Origin: Chimaeribacter californicus
Lineage (GTDB): Bacteria; Pseudomonadota; Gammaproteobacteria; Enterobacterales; Enterobacteriaceae
Assembly (NCBI RefSeq): GCF_002858675.1
Contig: NZ_PJZF01000009.1
Location: 117,323 to 181,322, forward strand
Reading direction: 5' to 3'
Length of the DNA: 64,000 nucleotides
The notes under the pieces: model-generated
The model's database searches: none
What the model was told of the DNA's origin: nothing
The model's input: the letters and a program-made list of their open reading frames with translations, nothing else
Position numbers and translations under genes: made by a program
Part shown: piece after piece, positions 42,633 to 52,665 of the stretch
Position numbering within the stretch: position 1 is the stretch's first letter
Layout: each line of letters begins with the position of its first letter

Positions 42633-43511
42633 GTGCTGGACAGTATCAAAATCAAATTACAGTACCTTCTTCCCAAACAGTGGCTTACCCGCCTGGCTGG
42701 CTGGGGAGCGAATAAACAGGCCGGCGCGCTGACACAGCTGGTGATTAATCTGTTTGTGCGCCACTACAAAGTGAATATGCAGGAAGCGCAACAGCCGCAT
42801 ATTTCTGCTTACCGCTCATTCAATGAATTCTTTATACGCCCGCTGCGTGACGGCGCGCGTCCGGTCGTCGCCTTGCCGCAACAGGTTTGCCTGCCGGCGG
42901 ACGGCGTGGTAAGCCAGCTTGGCCCGATCGACAACGGCCAGATTTTCCAGGCCAAAGGCCACTATTACAGCCTGGAAGCCCTGCTGGCCGGTAACTATAT
43001 GCTGGCGGCGGAGTTCCATGACGGGCTGTTCGCCACCACCTACCTGGCCCCGCGTGACTACCACCGCGTGCATATGCCGTGCGACGGCACCCTGCGTGAA
43101 ATGATTTACGTACCGGGCGATCTCTTCTCGGTAAACCCGCTGACAGCGGCCAATGTGCCGAACCTGTTTGCGCGTAATGAGCGTGTTATCTGCGTGTTTG
43201 ACACCGAATTCGGGCCGATGGCGCAGATTCTGGTGGGCGCAACCATTGTCGGCAGCATTTCCACCGTTTGGGCCGGCACCATCAACCCGCCACGCCCGGG
43301 CATCATCCAGCGCTGGACTTATGCACCAGCCGGGATTGAAGGCGCGGTCACGCTGGAGAAAGGCCAGGAGATGGGGCACTTCGCATTGGGGTCGACGGTG
43401 ATTAACCTCTTCCCGGCCGGAAAAGTGCGCCTGGAGCCGCAATTGGCCAACGGCAGTGTGACCCGTATGGGCGCGCCGTTTGCCGAAATTCTTCCCTCCC
43501 CGGCGCCGTAA
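42633..43511 (+). CDS. psd: Phosphatidylserine decarboxylase proenzyme
   Basis: Inner-membrane enzyme that makes phosphatidylethanolamine, the main phospholipid. The proenzyme self-cleaves at LGST, here between Gly253 and Ser254, which creates the pyruvoyl group of the alpha chain. The 292-residue length is shorter than E. coli Psd (322) because the poorly conserved C-terminal extension is missing; the catalytic part is complete. The GTG start has a GAGAGG site. mscM follows after 24 bases, so the two form an operon. Confidence 0.97.
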   Translation: MLDSIKIKLQYLLPKQWLTRLAGWGANKQAGALTQLVINLFVRHYKVNMQEAQQPHISAYRSFNEFFIRPLRDGARPVVALPQQVCLPADGVVSQLGPIDNGQIFQAKGHYYSLEALLAGNYMLAAEFHDGLFATTYLAPRDYHRVHMPCDGTLREMIYVPGDLFSVNPLTAANVPNLFARNERVICVFDTEFGPMAQILVGATIVGSISTVWAGTINPPRPGIIQRWTYAPAGIEGAVTLEKGQEMGHFALGSTVINLFPAGKVRLEPQLANGSVTRMGAPFAEILPSPAP

Positions 43512-43535
43512 CCGTTTTTACCAAAGGAATTTCCC

Positions 43536-46500
43536 GTGCGTTTCCTCGCTGCCCTGCTGATCAGTCTGCTCTTTTCCCTGCCGCTGTATGCGGCATCCCC
43601 CCCTGACCAGGGGCAGCTTGAACAAGAGCTGAAACAGGCTGAGGCCAATAAGGGCGCACCGAATCAGGCGGAGATTGTCCAGGCGCTGCAAAGCGCCCTT
43701 AACTGGCTCAGCGAAGCCCGGGTTTCCGCTGACCGCGCCGCGCAGTATCAGAAAACCATCGATGATTTCCCCCACCTGACCCAGACCCTGCGCCAGCAAT
43801 TGGCGCAGGAGAGTGAGCGGCCGCTGGACGTTAACCAGAACCTGCCGGCGGCCGACCTCGAACAGCAGATTTTGCAGGTCAGCAGCCAGTTGCTGGATCA
43901 GAGCCGCCAGTTGCAACAAGAACAGGATACTTCACGCGATATCAGTGACTCCCTGAGCCAGATCCCGCAGCAGCAGTCCGAAGCCAGGCGTGTGCTGAGT
44001 GACATCGATACCCAGTTGCAGACCCAGAGCGCGCCGGACACCCCCCTGGCGCAGGCGCAGCTTTATGCGTTACAGGCGGAAGCCACGGCACGTAAGGCGA
44101 AAGTCGATGAGCTGGAACTGGCGCAGTTGTCCGCCAATAACCGGCAGGAGCTGTCACGTATCCGTTCAGAGTTGTATAAACATCGGCATGACCGGCTGGA
44201 CGTACAGCTACAGGGGCTGCGTAACACCCTTAACAGCCAGCGCCAGCGCGAGGCGGAACAGGCGCTGGAGCGCACGGAGTTGCTGGCGGAACAGAGCGGC
44301 GATCTGCCGAAGGTGATCAGCACCCAGTTGCAGAGCAACCGTGAGCTCTCCATGGCGCTGAATGCGCAGGCGCAACGGATGGATCTTATCTCCTCCCAAC
44401 AGCGTCAGGCTGCGGCCCAGACCCTTCAGGTCCGCCAGGCCCTCACCACCATCAAAGAGCAGGCACAGTGGCTTGGCTCATCCAACGTATTGGGTGAAAC
44501 GCTGCGGGCGCAGGTGGCACGGCTGCCGGAGATGCCGAAGCCGCAACAGCTTGACCGTGACATGGCCCAGTTGCGGGTGCAGCGCCTGCATTATGAGGAG
44601 CTGCTGGACAGGCAGGCGCAGCTGCGCCAGGCCAAACAAGATGACGGCAGCGCCTTGTCAGCGTCGCAGCAACGTATTCTGGATGCGCAACTGCGTACCC
44701 AGCGCGATCTGCTCAACTCCCTGCTCTCCGGCTGTGACACCCTGATTCTGGAGCTGACCAAGCTGAAAGTGGCCAACAGCCAGTTGGTGGATGCGCTCAA
44801 CGAGATTAAAGATGCCGCGCACCGTTACCTGTTCTGGGTGGCGGATGTCAGCCCGGTAGGCTTTGCCTACCCGGTGCAGGTGGCGCGTGACCTGACCCGT
44901 TTATTATCCCTTGATACGCTGACACAGCTCAGCGGCGCCTCGCTGATGATGGTCACCAGCCGCGAAACGCTGATGCCTATCTTCGGGGCGCTGATTCTGG
45001 TGATCATCAGCATCAGTTCCCGCCGCCATTATGCGGCGTTTATGGAGCGCGCCCATAGCCGGGTCGGCAAGGTCACACAGGATCAGTTCCGCCTGACCCT
45101 GCGTACCGTGTTCTGGTCAATTCTGGTGGCGCTGCCGTTGCCGGTGCTGTGGGCCGCCCTGGGGTATGGCCTGCGCAACGCCTGGCCGTACCCGATGGCG
45201 GTCGCAGTGGGGGACGGCGTGACCGCTACGCTGCCGCTCCTGTGGGCCTTTATGATCTGCGCCTCTTTCGCCCACCCCCGCGGGCTGTTCATTACCCACT
45301 TTGGCTGGCCGCAAAAAAGTGTGTCACGCGCTATGCGCTACTACACGCTCTCTATCTGGTTTATCGTGCCGTTGATCATGATGCTGATCACTTTCGATAA
45401 CCTGAATGACCGCGAGTTTGCCACCACGCTGGGGCGGCTCTGTTTCATTCTGGTCTGTGTGGCGCTGAGTATTGTGACCCACAGCCTCAGCCGTGCCGGC
45501 ATTCCGCTCTACCTGAACAAAGAGGGATCGGGTGACAACCTCTGCAACAAAGCGCTGTGGTGGTTCTTCCTCTCCGCCCCGCTGATTGCGGCACTGGCCT
45601 CTGCGGTTGGCTATCTGGCGACGTCACAGGCCCTGCTGGCCCGGCTGGAGACGTCAGCGGCCATCTGGTTCCTGCTGCTGGTGGTGTACCATATTGTGCG
45701 CCGCGGCATGTTGATCCAGCGCCGCCGCATCGCCTTTGACCGGGCGAAGCAACGGCGGGCAGACATTCTGGCACAGCGGGCGCGGGGTGAAGAGGAAGCG
45801 GCCCACACCAACAGCAGCGAAGGCACGATTGAGATCGACGAGCCGGTGGTAGATCTGGATGCGATCAGCGCCCAGTCGCTGCGGCTGGTGCGATCCCTGC
45901 TGACGCTGGTGGCCTTGATCTCGGTGATCGTGCTCTGGTCTGAGATCCACTCCGCATTCAGTTTCCTGGAAAACATCCACCTGTGGGATGTGACCGAAAC
46001 GGTGAAAGGGGTGGAGAACGTTCACCCGATCACGCTGGGATCGGTGTTGATCGCTATTCTGGTGCTGATCATTACCACCCAACTGGTACGTAACCTGCCC
46101 GCGCTGCTCGAGCTGGCTCTGCTTCAGCATCTGGACCTCACGCCCGGCACCGGTTACGCCATTCTGACCATCACCAAATATGTGCTGCTGTTTTTCGGTG
46201 GCCTGACCGGCTTCTCCATGCTGGGCATCGAATGGTCGAAATTGCAGTGGCTGGTGGCCGCGCTGGGTGTGGGGCTGGGCTTTGGTTTGCAGGAGATTTT
46301 CGCCAACTTTATCTCCGGCCTGATCATCCTGTTTGAGAAGCCGATCCGCATCGGCGATACCGTGACGATCCGCAACCTGACCGGCAGCGTCACCAAGATC
46401 AATACCCGCGCCACCACCATTTCAGATTGGGATCGCAAAGAGATCATCGTGCCGAACAAGGCGTTTATCACCGAGCAATTCATTAACTGGTCGCTCTCTG

Positions 46501-46874
46501 ATTCCGTGACCCGTGTGGTACTGACGGTGCCGGCTCCGGCGGAGGTGAACACTGAAGAGGTGACCAACCTGCTGCTCAGCGCTGCACGCCGGTGCAGCCT
46601 GGTGCTGGACAACCCGGAGCCGGAGGTTTACCTGGTCGATATTCAGCAGGGCATCCAGCTCTTTGAAATGCGCATGCATGCCGGGGAGATGGCCCACCGT
46701 ATGCCGCTGCGCCATGAGATCCACCAGCTGATTCTGGCCTCCTTCCGGGAGCATGGGATTACCCTGCCCTTCCCGCCTTTCCAGGTGCGTACAGATACGT
46801 TGCACCGCAGCATGCAAGGGAACACCACCGTCAGCTCGGTCAGCCGCCAGCAACGCTCCACCGGCGATCTCTGA
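43536..46874 (+). CDS. mscM: Miniconductance mechanosensitive channel MscM
   Basis: Large MscS-superfamily channel (1112 residues, E. coli YjeP 1107) that opens under membrane tension to release solutes. A signal peptide (1-19, ...LYA|AS) leads into a long periplasmic coiled-coil region (about 25-460, rich in Gln and Leu). About eleven membrane helices follow, and the last forms the pore (AALGVGLGFGLQEIFANFISGLIIL, near residue 905-930). A cytoplasmic MscS-like beta and vestibule domain comes last. The GTG start follows AAAGGAA. It is co-transcribed with psd and ends at a strong terminator. Confidence 0.97.
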   Translation: MRFLAALLISLLFSLPLYAASPPDQGQLEQELKQAEANKGAPNQAEIVQALQSALNWLSEARVSADRAAQYQKTIDDFPHLTQTLRQQLAQESERPLDVNQNLPAADLEQQILQVSSQLLDQSRQLQQEQDTSRDISDSLSQIPQQQSEARRVLSDIDTQLQTQSAPDTPLAQAQLYALQAEATARKAKVDELELAQLSANNRQELSRIRSELYKHRHDRLDVQLQGLRNTLNSQRQREAEQALERTELLAEQSGDLPKVISTQLQSNRELSMALNAQAQRMDLISSQQRQAAAQTLQVRQALTTIKEQAQWLGSSNVLGETLRAQVARLPEMPKPQQLDRDMAQLRVQRLHYEELLDRQAQLRQAKQDDGSALSASQQRILDAQLRTQRDLLNSLLSGCDTLILELTKLKVANSQLVDALNEIKDAAHRYLFWVADVSPVGFAYPVQVARDLTRLLSLDTLTQLSGASLMMVTSRETLMPIFGALILVIISISSRRHYAAFMERAHSRVGKVTQDQFRLTLRTVFWSILVALPLPVLWAALGYGLRNAWPYPMAVAVGDGVTATLPLLWAFMICASFAHPRGLFITHFGWPQKSVSRAMRYYTLSIWFIVPLIMMLITFDNLNDREFATTLGRLCFILVCVALSIVTHSLSRAGIPLYLNKEGSGDNLCNKALWWFFLSAPLIAALASAVGYLATSQALLARLETSAAIWFLLLVVYHIVRRGMLIQRRRIAFDRAKQRRADILAQRARGEEEAAHTNSSEGTIEIDEPVVDLDAISAQSLRLVRSLLTLVALISVIVLWSEIHSAFSFLENIHLWDVTETVKGVENVHPITLGSVLIAILVLIITTQLVRNLPALLELALLQHLDLTPGTGYAILTITKYVLLFFGGLTGFSMLGIEWSKLQWLVAALGVGLGFGLQEIFANFISGLIILFEKPIRIGDTVTIRNLTGSVTKINTRATTISDWDRKEIIVPNKAFITEQFINWSLSDSVTRVVLTVPAPAEVNTEEVTNLLLSAARRCSLVLDNPEPEVYLVDIQQGIQLFEMRMHAGEMAHRMPLRHEIHQLILASFREHGITLPFPPFQVRTDTLHRSMQGNTTVSSVSRQQRSTGDL

Positions 46875-46891
46875 CCTTCCCGCTGACCATA

Positions 46892-46922
46892 AAAAAGGGG
46901 CTGAATTTTCAGCCCCTTTTTA
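46892..46922. terminator. Terminator between convergent mscM and epmA
   Basis: AAAAGGGGCTGA-ATTT-TCAGCCCCTTTT is flanked by A and T runs, so it can act in both directions. Confidence 0.9.
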
Positions 46923-46942
46923 TTGCGTTAACAGCCTGTGTA

Positions 46943-47920
46943 TCAGGCGCGATCCACGGAGAACGCAATCACTTCGCTCAGGCGCTCAGCACCCAATGCC
47001 AGCATAATCAGGCGATCCACCCCCAGCGCGACACCGGCACACTCCGGCATCCCGTGCGTCAGGGCATCCAGCAAGTGGTTATCAACCGGATGAACCGGCA
47101 GGCCACGTGCCGCGCGGCGGCGGTTGTCCTGTTCGAAACGCTGGCGCTGCTCATTGCTGTCAGTGAGTTCACGGAAACCGTTCGCCAGTTCCATGCCTTT
47201 GTAATAGACCTCAAACCGCTCAGCGACCCGGTGATCTTCCGTGCTGATCTCGGCCAGTGCGGCCTGGCTGGCGGGGAAGTGGTAAATAAACGTCGGGCGA
47301 TCCAGCCCGATATGCGGCTCTACCCCGAAGGCAAACAGCATTTGCAGCAGGGTATCGCGATCCTCTTCGGTGTCCGCGATGTTGCTCAGGTCGAGCTTTT
47401 TCGCCGCCTCACGCAGCTGGGCCTTGTCCGCTGACAGCGGGTCCACCTCCAGGTGGCGGGTAAATGCCTGCTGATAAGAGAGCGACTCGGCGCTGTTGCA
47501 GTCCAGCACCTGTTGCAGCAGGTCATCCACCTCGTTCATCAGGCGGTACATATCATAGTGCGGGCGGTACCACTCCAGCATGGTGAATTCCGGGTTGTGA
47601 TGGCGGCCGGACTCCTCATTGCGGAAGCTGCGGCAGAGCTGGAAAATCGGGCCGCTGCCGGCTGCCAGCAGGCGCTTCATATGGTATTCCGGGCTGGTCA
47701 TCAGGTAGAGCGGCATACCCCCGGCCGCGCCCGGCCCGACAAACTCAGTCTTAAAAGGAACCAGATGGATGTCGGTCACCGTAGCCTGACTCATGGCCGG
47801 GGTTTCCACTTCCAGCACCCCACGGTCGCTAAAGAAACGCCGGATCTCGGCCATGATCGCGGCACGTTTTAACAAATTGGCGACAGGAGCGCTGGGTTGC
47901 CAGCTTGCCGTTTCGCTCAT
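46943..47920 (-). CDS. epmA: Elongation factor P--(R)-beta-lysine ligase EpmA
   Basis: Class II lysyl-tRNA-synthetase paralogue that attaches (R)-beta-lysine to Lys34 of EF-P, which is needed to rescue ribosomes at polyproline stretches. The start at 47920 (325 residues, [11 protein letters not shown]) is preferred over an ATG two codons upstream, because GGAG is then nine bases away. Class II motifs are present ([18 protein letters not shown], and [14 protein letters not shown] at the C-terminus). The anticodon-binding domain is absent, as expected. Target gene efp and partner epmB are about 5 kb to the right. Confidence 0.97.
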   Translation of the reverse strand: MSETASWQPSAPVANLLKRAAIMAEIRRFFSDRGVLEVETPAMSQATVTDIHLVPFKTEFVGPGAAGGMPLYLMTSPEYHMKRLLAAGSGPIFQLCRSFRNEESGRHHNPEFTMLEWYRPHYDMYRLMNEVDDLLQQVLDCNSAESLSYQQAFTRHLEVDPLSADKAQLREAAKKLDLSNIADTEEDRDTLLQMLFAFGVEPHIGLDRPTFIYHFPASQAALAEISTEDHRVAERFEVYYKGMELANGFRELTDSNEQRQRFEQDNRRRAARGLPVHPVDNHLLDALTHGMPECAGVALGVDRLIMLALGAERLSEVIAFSVDRA

Positions 47921-48109
47921 GGTCATTCACTCCGAATTCAAAAGGGGTGCAGTCTACCTGTAACCCGGACAGCAAACAAATGCGGCTTTTTATACCGGCC
48001 AGCTTTATCACACACGCCCCACTATATGGCCGGGGTATGTCGGTTTCGATGGATGTTTACGCTTTTCCGATCCCTGACGCAAAACGGCGGCGTCGATCGG
48101 GATAAACCC

Positions 48110-48150
48110 TCGATCCCATCAACATTTACCTATTTTGGTTTCGTTATACT
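48110..48150 (+). promoter_or_regulatory. FNR-dependent frdABCD promoter
   Basis: An FNR-like element TCGATCCCATCAA (48110-48122) lies 22 bases before a -10 box TATACT (48145-48150), with no -35 hexamer. This is the class II layout, with the site centred near -41. As recalled, the E. coli frd promoter has the same distance between its FNR element and TATACT. Anaerobic activation is expected. Confidence 0.7.
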
Positions 48151-48256
48151 CATTCCCCTTATAAAAGCAGGCCTATATTGCCGGCGCTGAGGCGCTATTT
48201 CACCGGCACACCCGCTTGCGGGCAGGCCACTGTTTCACCCTGAATGGAGGAGTGCC

Positions 48257-50032
48257 GTGCAAACCTTTAATGCCGATCTGGCTATCATTGGTGCCGGTGG
48301 CGCAGGGTTACGCGCTGCCATCGCCGCCGCAGAAGCGAACCCCACACTCACAATAGCCCTGATTTCCAAGGTTTACCCCATGCGCAGCCACACGGTGGCC
48401 GCAGAAGGCGGTGCCGCCGCCGTGACCCAACCCCATGACACCGCAGACTCCCATTTTCACGATACGGTGGCCGGGGGCGACTGGCTCTGTGAGCAGGATG
48501 TGGTGGAAAATTTTGTCCATCTCTGCCCGCAGGAGATGACACAGCTGGAGCTGTGGGGCTGCCCGTGGAGCCGTAAACCGGACGGAAGCATCAATGTCCG
48601 CCGGTTTGGCGGCATGAAAATTGAACGCACCTGGTTCGCCGCGGATAAAACCGGCTTCCATATGCTGCATACCCTGTTCCAGACCTCCCTGAAATACCCG
48701 CAAATTCACCGTTTTGATGAGCACTTTGTCCTCGATATTCTGGTGGATGAGGGCCAGGTGCGCGGCCTGGTTGCCCTGAATATGATGGAGGGCAGCCGGG
48801 TACAGATCCGCGCGAATGCGGTCATCATGGCGACCGGCGGCGCGGGCCGGGTCTACCGTTATAACACCAATGGCGGCATCGTCACCGGGGATGGCATGGG
48901 CATGGCGTTCCGCCACGGTGTACCGCTGCGGGACATGGAGTTCGTGCAGTATCACCCGACCGGCCTGCCCGGCTCCGGCATCCTGATGACGGAAGGGTGC
49001 CGTGGTGAAGGCGGGATTCTGGTCAATAAGGATGGCCGCCGCTACCTGCAGGATTACGGCATGGGGCCGGAAACCCCGCTGGGCCAGCCAAAGAATAAAT
49101 ATATGGAGCTTGGCCCACGCGACAAGGTCTCTCAGGCGTTCTGGCACGAATGGCAGGCCGGGCGCACCATCAGCACCCCACGCGGTGAGGTGGTGCACCT
49201 CGACTTACGCCATCTGGGGGAAAAAACGCTGCTGGAACGGCTGCCGTTTATCTGTGAACTGGCGAAAGCCTATGTCGGTGTTGATCCGGTCAATGAGCCG
49301 ATACCGGTTCGCCCTACCGCACATTACACCATGGGCGGCATTGAAACCGATGCCTTCTGTGAGACGCGCATCCGGGGGCTGTTTGCCGTTGGAGAGTGCT
49401 CCTCCGTGGGGCTGCACGGCGCCAATCGCCTCGGTTCCAATTCACTGGCGGAGCTGGTGGTCTTTGGGCGCATTGCTGGTGAACAGGCGGCGCTGCGTGC
49501 GGTAGAAAGCACGCCGGCCCCGGTGCGGGCGCTCGACAGCCAGGCCCAGGATGTGGAGCAGCGGCTGACGGCGCTGATGAATCAACAGGGGAAGGAAAAA
49601 TGGTCCACCCTGCGGGATGAGATGGGCATCACCATGGAAGAAGGCTGCGGCATTTACCGCACCTCCGCGCTGATGCAGAACACCATCGATAAGCTGGCCG
49701 AGCTGAAAGCCCGTTTTTCCCGCGTTGCCATCACTGACCGCTCAGGCGTGTTCAACACCGACCTGCTTTATACGCTGGAGCTGGCACACGGGCTGGATGT
49801 CGCCGAATGCATGGCGCACTCTGCCCTGGCGCGCCGCGAGTCACGCGGGGCCCACCAGCGGCTGGATGAGGGCTGCACTGAGCGCGATGACGTCAATTTC
49901 CTCAAGCATACGCTGGCATTCTACACGCCCGGCGGTGCGCCGCGGCTGGAATACAGTGACGTGAATATTACCACCCTGCCACCGGCGAAACGGGTCTATG
50001 GTGCTGAGTCTGAGGAGAAAACCCATGGCTGA
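48257..50032 (+). CDS. frdA: Fumarate reductase flavoprotein subunit FrdA
   Basis: Catalytic subunit that reduces fumarate to succinate as terminal step of anaerobic respiration. It is 591 residues. FAD is covalently bound at His45 in [11 protein letters not shown], and the Rossmann [10 protein letters not shown] motif is at 12-21. The substrate and capping regions are intact ([51 protein letters not shown]). The GTG start has GGAGGAG. It overlaps frdB by 8 bases. The acceptor fumarate can come from AspA, and DcuA handles exchange; both are encoded in this window. Confidence 0.99.
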   Translation: MQTFNADLAIIGAGGAGLRAAIAAAEANPTLTIALISKVYPMRSHTVAAEGGAAAVTQPHDTADSHFHDTVAGGDWLCEQDVVENFVHLCPQEMTQLELWGCPWSRKPDGSINVRRFGGMKIERTWFAADKTGFHMLHTLFQTSLKYPQIHRFDEHFVLDILVDEGQVRGLVALNMMEGSRVQIRANAVIMATGGAGRVYRYNTNGGIVTGDGMGMAFRHGVPLRDMEFVQYHPTGLPGSGILMTEGCRGEGGILVNKDGRRYLQDYGMGPETPLGQPKNKYMELGPRDKVSQAFWHEWQAGRTISTPRGEVVHLDLRHLGEKTLLERLPFICELAKAYVGVDPVNEPIPVRPTAHYTMGGIETDAFCETRIRGLFAVGECSSVGLHGANRLGSNSLAELVVFGRIAGEQAALRAVESTPAPVRALDSQAQDVEQRLTALMNQQGKEKWSTLRDEMGITMEEGCGIYRTSALMQNTIDKLAELKARFSRVAITDRSGVFNTDLLYTLELAHGLDVAECMAHSALARRESRGAHQRLDEGCTERDDVNFLKHTLAFYTPGGAPRLEYSDVNITTLPPAKRVYGAESEEKTHG

Positions 50033-50750
50033 GATGATAATTACTATCATGCGTTATCACCCGGAGTATGACAGCGCACCGCACCCTGAAACCTATCCGG
50101 TTCCTTATGATGAGCAGACGTCACTGCTTGATGCACTGGGTTATATCAAAGATAACCTGTCACCCGATCTCGCTTACCGCTGGTCTTGCCGCATGGCGAT
50201 CTGTGGCTCCTGCGGCATGATGGTCAACCGGGTGCCTAAACTGGCCTGTAAAACCTTTTTGCGTGACTATCCGGCGGGCATGGAAGTGGAAGCGCTGGGG
50301 AATTTCCCGATCGAGCGCGATCTGGTGGTGGATATGACCCACTTTATCGAAAGCCTGGAGGCGATTAAGCCCTATATTATCGGCAATGACCGGCAGCCGG
50401 AGGCCGGGCCGAACCTGCAAACCCCGTCTCAGATGGCGAAATATCACCAGTTTTCCGGCTGCATTAACTGCGGCCTCTGTTATGCCGCCTGCCCGCAATT
50501 TGGCCTGAACCCAGAGTTCATCGGCCCGGCGGCCATTACCCTCGCCCATCGCTACAACCTCGACAGCCGCGATCGCGGTAAGGCCGTGCGGATGCCGCAA
50601 CTCAATGGTGAGAATGGCGTCTGGCGCTGCACCTTTGTGGGTTACTGCTCTGAAGTCTGCCCAAAACATGTTGACCCGGCAGCAGCGATCCAGCAGGGAA
50701 AAGTGGAGAGCAGTAAGGATTTCATGATCGCCATGCTGAAGCCACGTTAA
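50025..50750 (+). CDS. frdB: Fumarate reductase iron-sulfur subunit FrdB
   Basis: Carries electrons from menaquinol at FrdC/D to FrdA. The start at 50025 gives 241 residues; it lies inside the end of frdA with GAGGAGAAA before it. The [2Fe-2S] ligands are Cys55, 60, 63 and 75. The [4Fe-4S] motif is at 146-156 ([11 protein letters not shown]), and the third cluster is near the C-terminus ([11 protein letters not shown]). The length matches the family. Confidence 0.99.
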   Translation: MAEMIITIMRYHPEYDSAPHPETYPVPYDEQTSLLDALGYIKDNLSPDLAYRWSCRMAICGSCGMMVNRVPKLACKTFLRDYPAGMEVEALGNFPIERDLVVDMTHFIESLEAIKPYIIGNDRQPEAGPNLQTPSQMAKYHQFSGCINCGLCYAACPQFGLNPEFIGPAAITLAHRYNLDSRDRGKAVRMPQLNGENGVWRCTFVGYCSEVCPKHVDPAAAIQQGKVESSKDFMIAMLKPR

Positions 50751-50763
50751 GGAGAGCACCGTG

Positions 50764-51156
50764 ATGACCACAAAACGTAAACCTTACCTCCGGGAAATGA
50801 CGCCCAGCTGGTGGCAGCGGCTCGGGTTCTACCGCTTTTACATGCTGCGCGAAGGCACCGCCCTGCCCGCCGTCTGGTTCAGCCTGCTGCTGATCCACGG
50901 CCTTTACCGGTTGAAAGCCGGCGCGGCAGGCTGGGAGGCCTTTGTCCACCTGCTGCAAAATCCGGTAGTGGTGCTGCTCAACCTGATTGCGCTGGCCGCA
51001 GCCTTGCTGCACAGCAAAACCTGGTTTGACCTGGCCCCCAAAGCGGCCATCCTGATCGTCAAAGGTGAAAAGCTGGGGCCGGCCCCGGTGGTGCGCCTGC
51101 TGTGGGCAGTGATGGTATTGGTGTCGTTGGCGGTTCTTGCCATCGCACTGTATTAA
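50764..51156 (+). CDS. frdC: Fumarate reductase membrane anchor subunit FrdC
   Basis: Heme-free membrane subunit that anchors FrdAB and helps form the quinol site. It has 130 residues with the ATG start at 50764 ([12 protein letters not shown]); a GTG one codon earlier is possible. Three hydrophobic helices are seen at about 29-49, 64-84 and 107-129. GGAGAGC precedes the start, 13 bases after frdB. Confidence 0.97.
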   Translation: MTTKRKPYLREMTPSWWQRLGFYRFYMLREGTALPAVWFSLLLIHGLYRLKAGAAGWEAFVHLLQNPVVVLLNLIALAAALLHSKTWFDLAPKAAILIVKGEKLGPAPVVRLLWAVMVLVSLAVLAIALY

Positions 51157-51168
51157 CAGGAGGAAAAG

Positions 51169-51525
51169 ATGAACCAAGACCCTAAACGCGCTGATGAACC
51201 GGTATTCTGGGGCCTGTTTGGTGCCGGCGGAATGTGGGCGGCGCTGTTTGCCCCGGTGGTGATTCTGCTTATCGGAATCCTGCTGCCCTTTGGTCTCGCC
51301 CCAGAAGGCACGTTCAGTTATGCACGGGTGCTCGCGTTTTGCCAGAGCCTGCCCGGCCGCCTGTTCCTGTTTCTGATGATTGCGCTGCCGTTGTGGTGTG
51401 GCCTGCACCGGCTGTACCACATGACGCATGACCTGAAAATCACTATCCCGGCCGGAAAGTGGCTGTTTTACGGGCTGGCGGCCATTCTGACCGTGGTCAC
51501 GGCTATCGGCGTGATTACCCTCTGA
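51169..51525 (+). CDS. frdD: Fumarate reductase membrane anchor subunit FrdD
   Basis: Second membrane anchor, 118 residues (E. coli 119), with three helices (about 17-40, 58-79 and 97-118). The [14 protein letters not shown] opening and [12 protein letters not shown] segment are conserved. It has AGGAGG at its start and lies 12 bases after frdC. A terminator follows. In E. coli the ampC promoter lies in this gene; no ampC follows here. Confidence 0.98.
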   Translation: MNQDPKRADEPVFWGLFGAGGMWAALFAPVVILLIGILLPFGLAPEGTFSYARVLAFCQSLPGRLFLFLMIALPLWCGLHRLYHMTHDLKITIPAGKWLFYGLAAILTVVTAIGVITL

Positions 51526-51541
51526 TCTGCACTTGGCAGAT

Positions 51542-51566
51542 AAACGGCCCGGAAGGGCCGTTTTTC
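51542..51566 (+). terminator. frdABCD terminator
   Basis: AAACGGCCC-GGAA-GGGCCGTTT followed by TTC, shortly after the frdD stop. Confidence 0.85.
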
Positions 51567-51601
51567 ATTCAGGCATATCTCTCTTATTCATTTTTATTAC
51601 C

Positions 51602-51607
51602 TACACT
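51602..51607 (+). promoter_or_regulatory. Candidate sigma-S promoter of blc
   Basis: TACACT preceded by C and followed by TA (CTACACTTA) fits the sigma-S -10 consensus. In E. coli blc is a stationary-phase, RpoS-dependent gene. The implied start of transcription near 51614 argues against the ATG at 51620 being used. Confidence 0.6.
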
Positions 51608-51637
51608 TAGGAAAGATGGATGATAAAAGGAAAGGCT

Positions 51638-52162
51638 ATGCATCTTTGGTCAAAACTCGGCGTCATGATGACAGCATTGTTCTCGGTGGCATGCAGCGTG
51701 AAGCCGCCGCCGGACGTAAAGGTAGTGGAAAATTTTGAGCTGCCTCGCTACCTCGGCACCTGGTATGAAATTGCCAGGATGGATCACGGCTTTGAACGCG
51801 GGCTGGATCATGTCACGGCTAACTACAGCACCCGGCCGGATGGCGGCATCAAAGTGATTAACCGGGGCTACAACCCTAAAAAGAAATCCTGGCAGGAGAG
51901 CGAAGGAAAAGGCTATTTCCTGGGAACGCCGGTACGTGCCGCGCTGAAGGTCTCTTTCTTTGGCCCCTTCTATGGCGGTTATAACGTGATTGAGCTGGAC
52001 AGGAATTATCAGTACGCGCTGGTATGCGGCCCGAATAAGAAATATTTATGGATTTTGTCACGCACCCCGATGCTGGATGAGGTGGCACGAACCCGCCTGC
52101 TGGAGACGGCAAAACGCTACGGATTTGATACCAGCAAACTGATCTGGGTTAATCAGTCCTGA
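51638..52162 (+). CDS. blc: Outer-membrane lipocalin Blc
   Basis: Bacterial lipocalin anchored to the inner face of the outer membrane; E. coli Blc binds lysophospholipids and fatty acids under envelope stress. The start at 51638 (174 residues) follows AGGAAAGG. The lipobox is FSVAC with Cys19. Lipocalin motif 1 is RYLGTWYEIAR, and the C-terminal WILSRTP strand is present. An alternative ATG at 51620 would add six residues. It is probably sigma-S dependent, with its own terminator. Confidence 0.95.
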   Translation: MHLWSKLGVMMTALFSVACSVKPPPDVKVVENFELPRYLGTWYEIARMDHGFERGLDHVTANYSTRPDGGIKVINRGYNPKKKSWQESEGKGYFLGTPVRAALKVSFFGPFYGGYNVIELDRNYQYALVCGPNKKYLWILSRTPMLDEVARTRLLETAKRYGFDTSKLIWVNQS

Positions 52163-52173
52163 CGGCGGAATCA

Positions 52174-52211
52174 GGTACGGCCACTGTCGACTGCGTGCCC
52201 GTACCTTTTTT
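52174..52211 (+). terminator. blc terminator
   Basis: GGTACGG (52174-52180) pairs with CCGTACC (52199-52205) and is followed by TTTTTT. The 18-base loop is long, so strength is moderate. Confidence 0.6.
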
Positions 52212-52224
52212 GCGCGCGTCAGCG

Positions 52225-52356
52225 TTACTCTGCGCTGCGTTGAATAGCCTTACCGCCTGCCGATACGTCCTCGCCAACCCCACGGGTGGTATTACAGGCT
52301 GTCAGTGAAGAGAGGAACAGTAAGGAAAACACCACCAGAATTGATTTCTTCAACAT
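52225..52356 (-). CDS. ecnB: Entericidin B lipoprotein
   Basis: Reading the minus strand from 52356 gives a 43-residue ORF that opens [10 protein letters not shown] and has a signal peptide with lipobox LTAC (Cys21). It continues [17 protein letters not shown] and ends QRSAE. This is the EcnB pattern. Entericidin B is a small cell-envelope lipoprotein, described in E. coli as the bacteriolytic member of the EcnA/EcnB pair under sigma-S control. GAAGGAAAT precedes the start, and CTAAACT at about 52400-52406 (minus strand) could be a sigma-S -10 box. The gene is too short for common ORF filters. Confidence 0.93.
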   Translation of the reverse strand: MLKKSILVVFSLLFLSSLTACNTTRGVGEDVSAGGKAIQRSAE

Positions 52357-52459
52357 GAAAATTTCCTTCTTTTAAGGGAATAGGTGCTTAAGCCCTTTTA
52401 GTTTAGACAAGAAAAGCAAGGAAGTAGAAAGAAGGTGGGGTATTTTTTAAGCGGGGGAA

Positions 52460-52591
52460 TTAACCGGCAATGTGGGAGATGGCACTGCCCAGGTGCTGGA
52501 CATCCTCACCAAACCCGCGCGCGGTATTACAACCGCTCAATGTTGCCAGCATCACGAAAGAAAGCGCTGCCAGCCAGATTTTCTTCAGCAT
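52460..52591 (-). CDS. ecnA: Entericidin A lipoprotein
   Basis: 43-residue lipoprotein with signal peptide and lipobox LSGC (Cys21), followed by NTARGFGEDVQHLGSAIS, typical of EcnA. In E. coli it is described as the antidote to EcnB. The start at 52591 is chosen because the lipobox signal peptide begins there; upstream in-frame codons would add 18 unrelated residues. It lies upstream of ecnB on the same strand, 103 bases away, with efp further upstream. Confidence 0.92.
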   Translation of the reverse strand: MLKKIWLAALSFVMLATLSGCNTARGFGEDVQHLGSAISHIAG

Positions 52592-52665
52592 CGTTAACAG
52601 ATCCCTGAATGGCTGCTGCAACAGGGCGTTGCAGCAGCATGACACACTCAGTGTCAGAACAGCCG

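Noticed and set aside
48308..49198. 296-codon minus-strand frame inside frdA
   Set aside because: Shadow of frdA; no start signal, no family resemblance.
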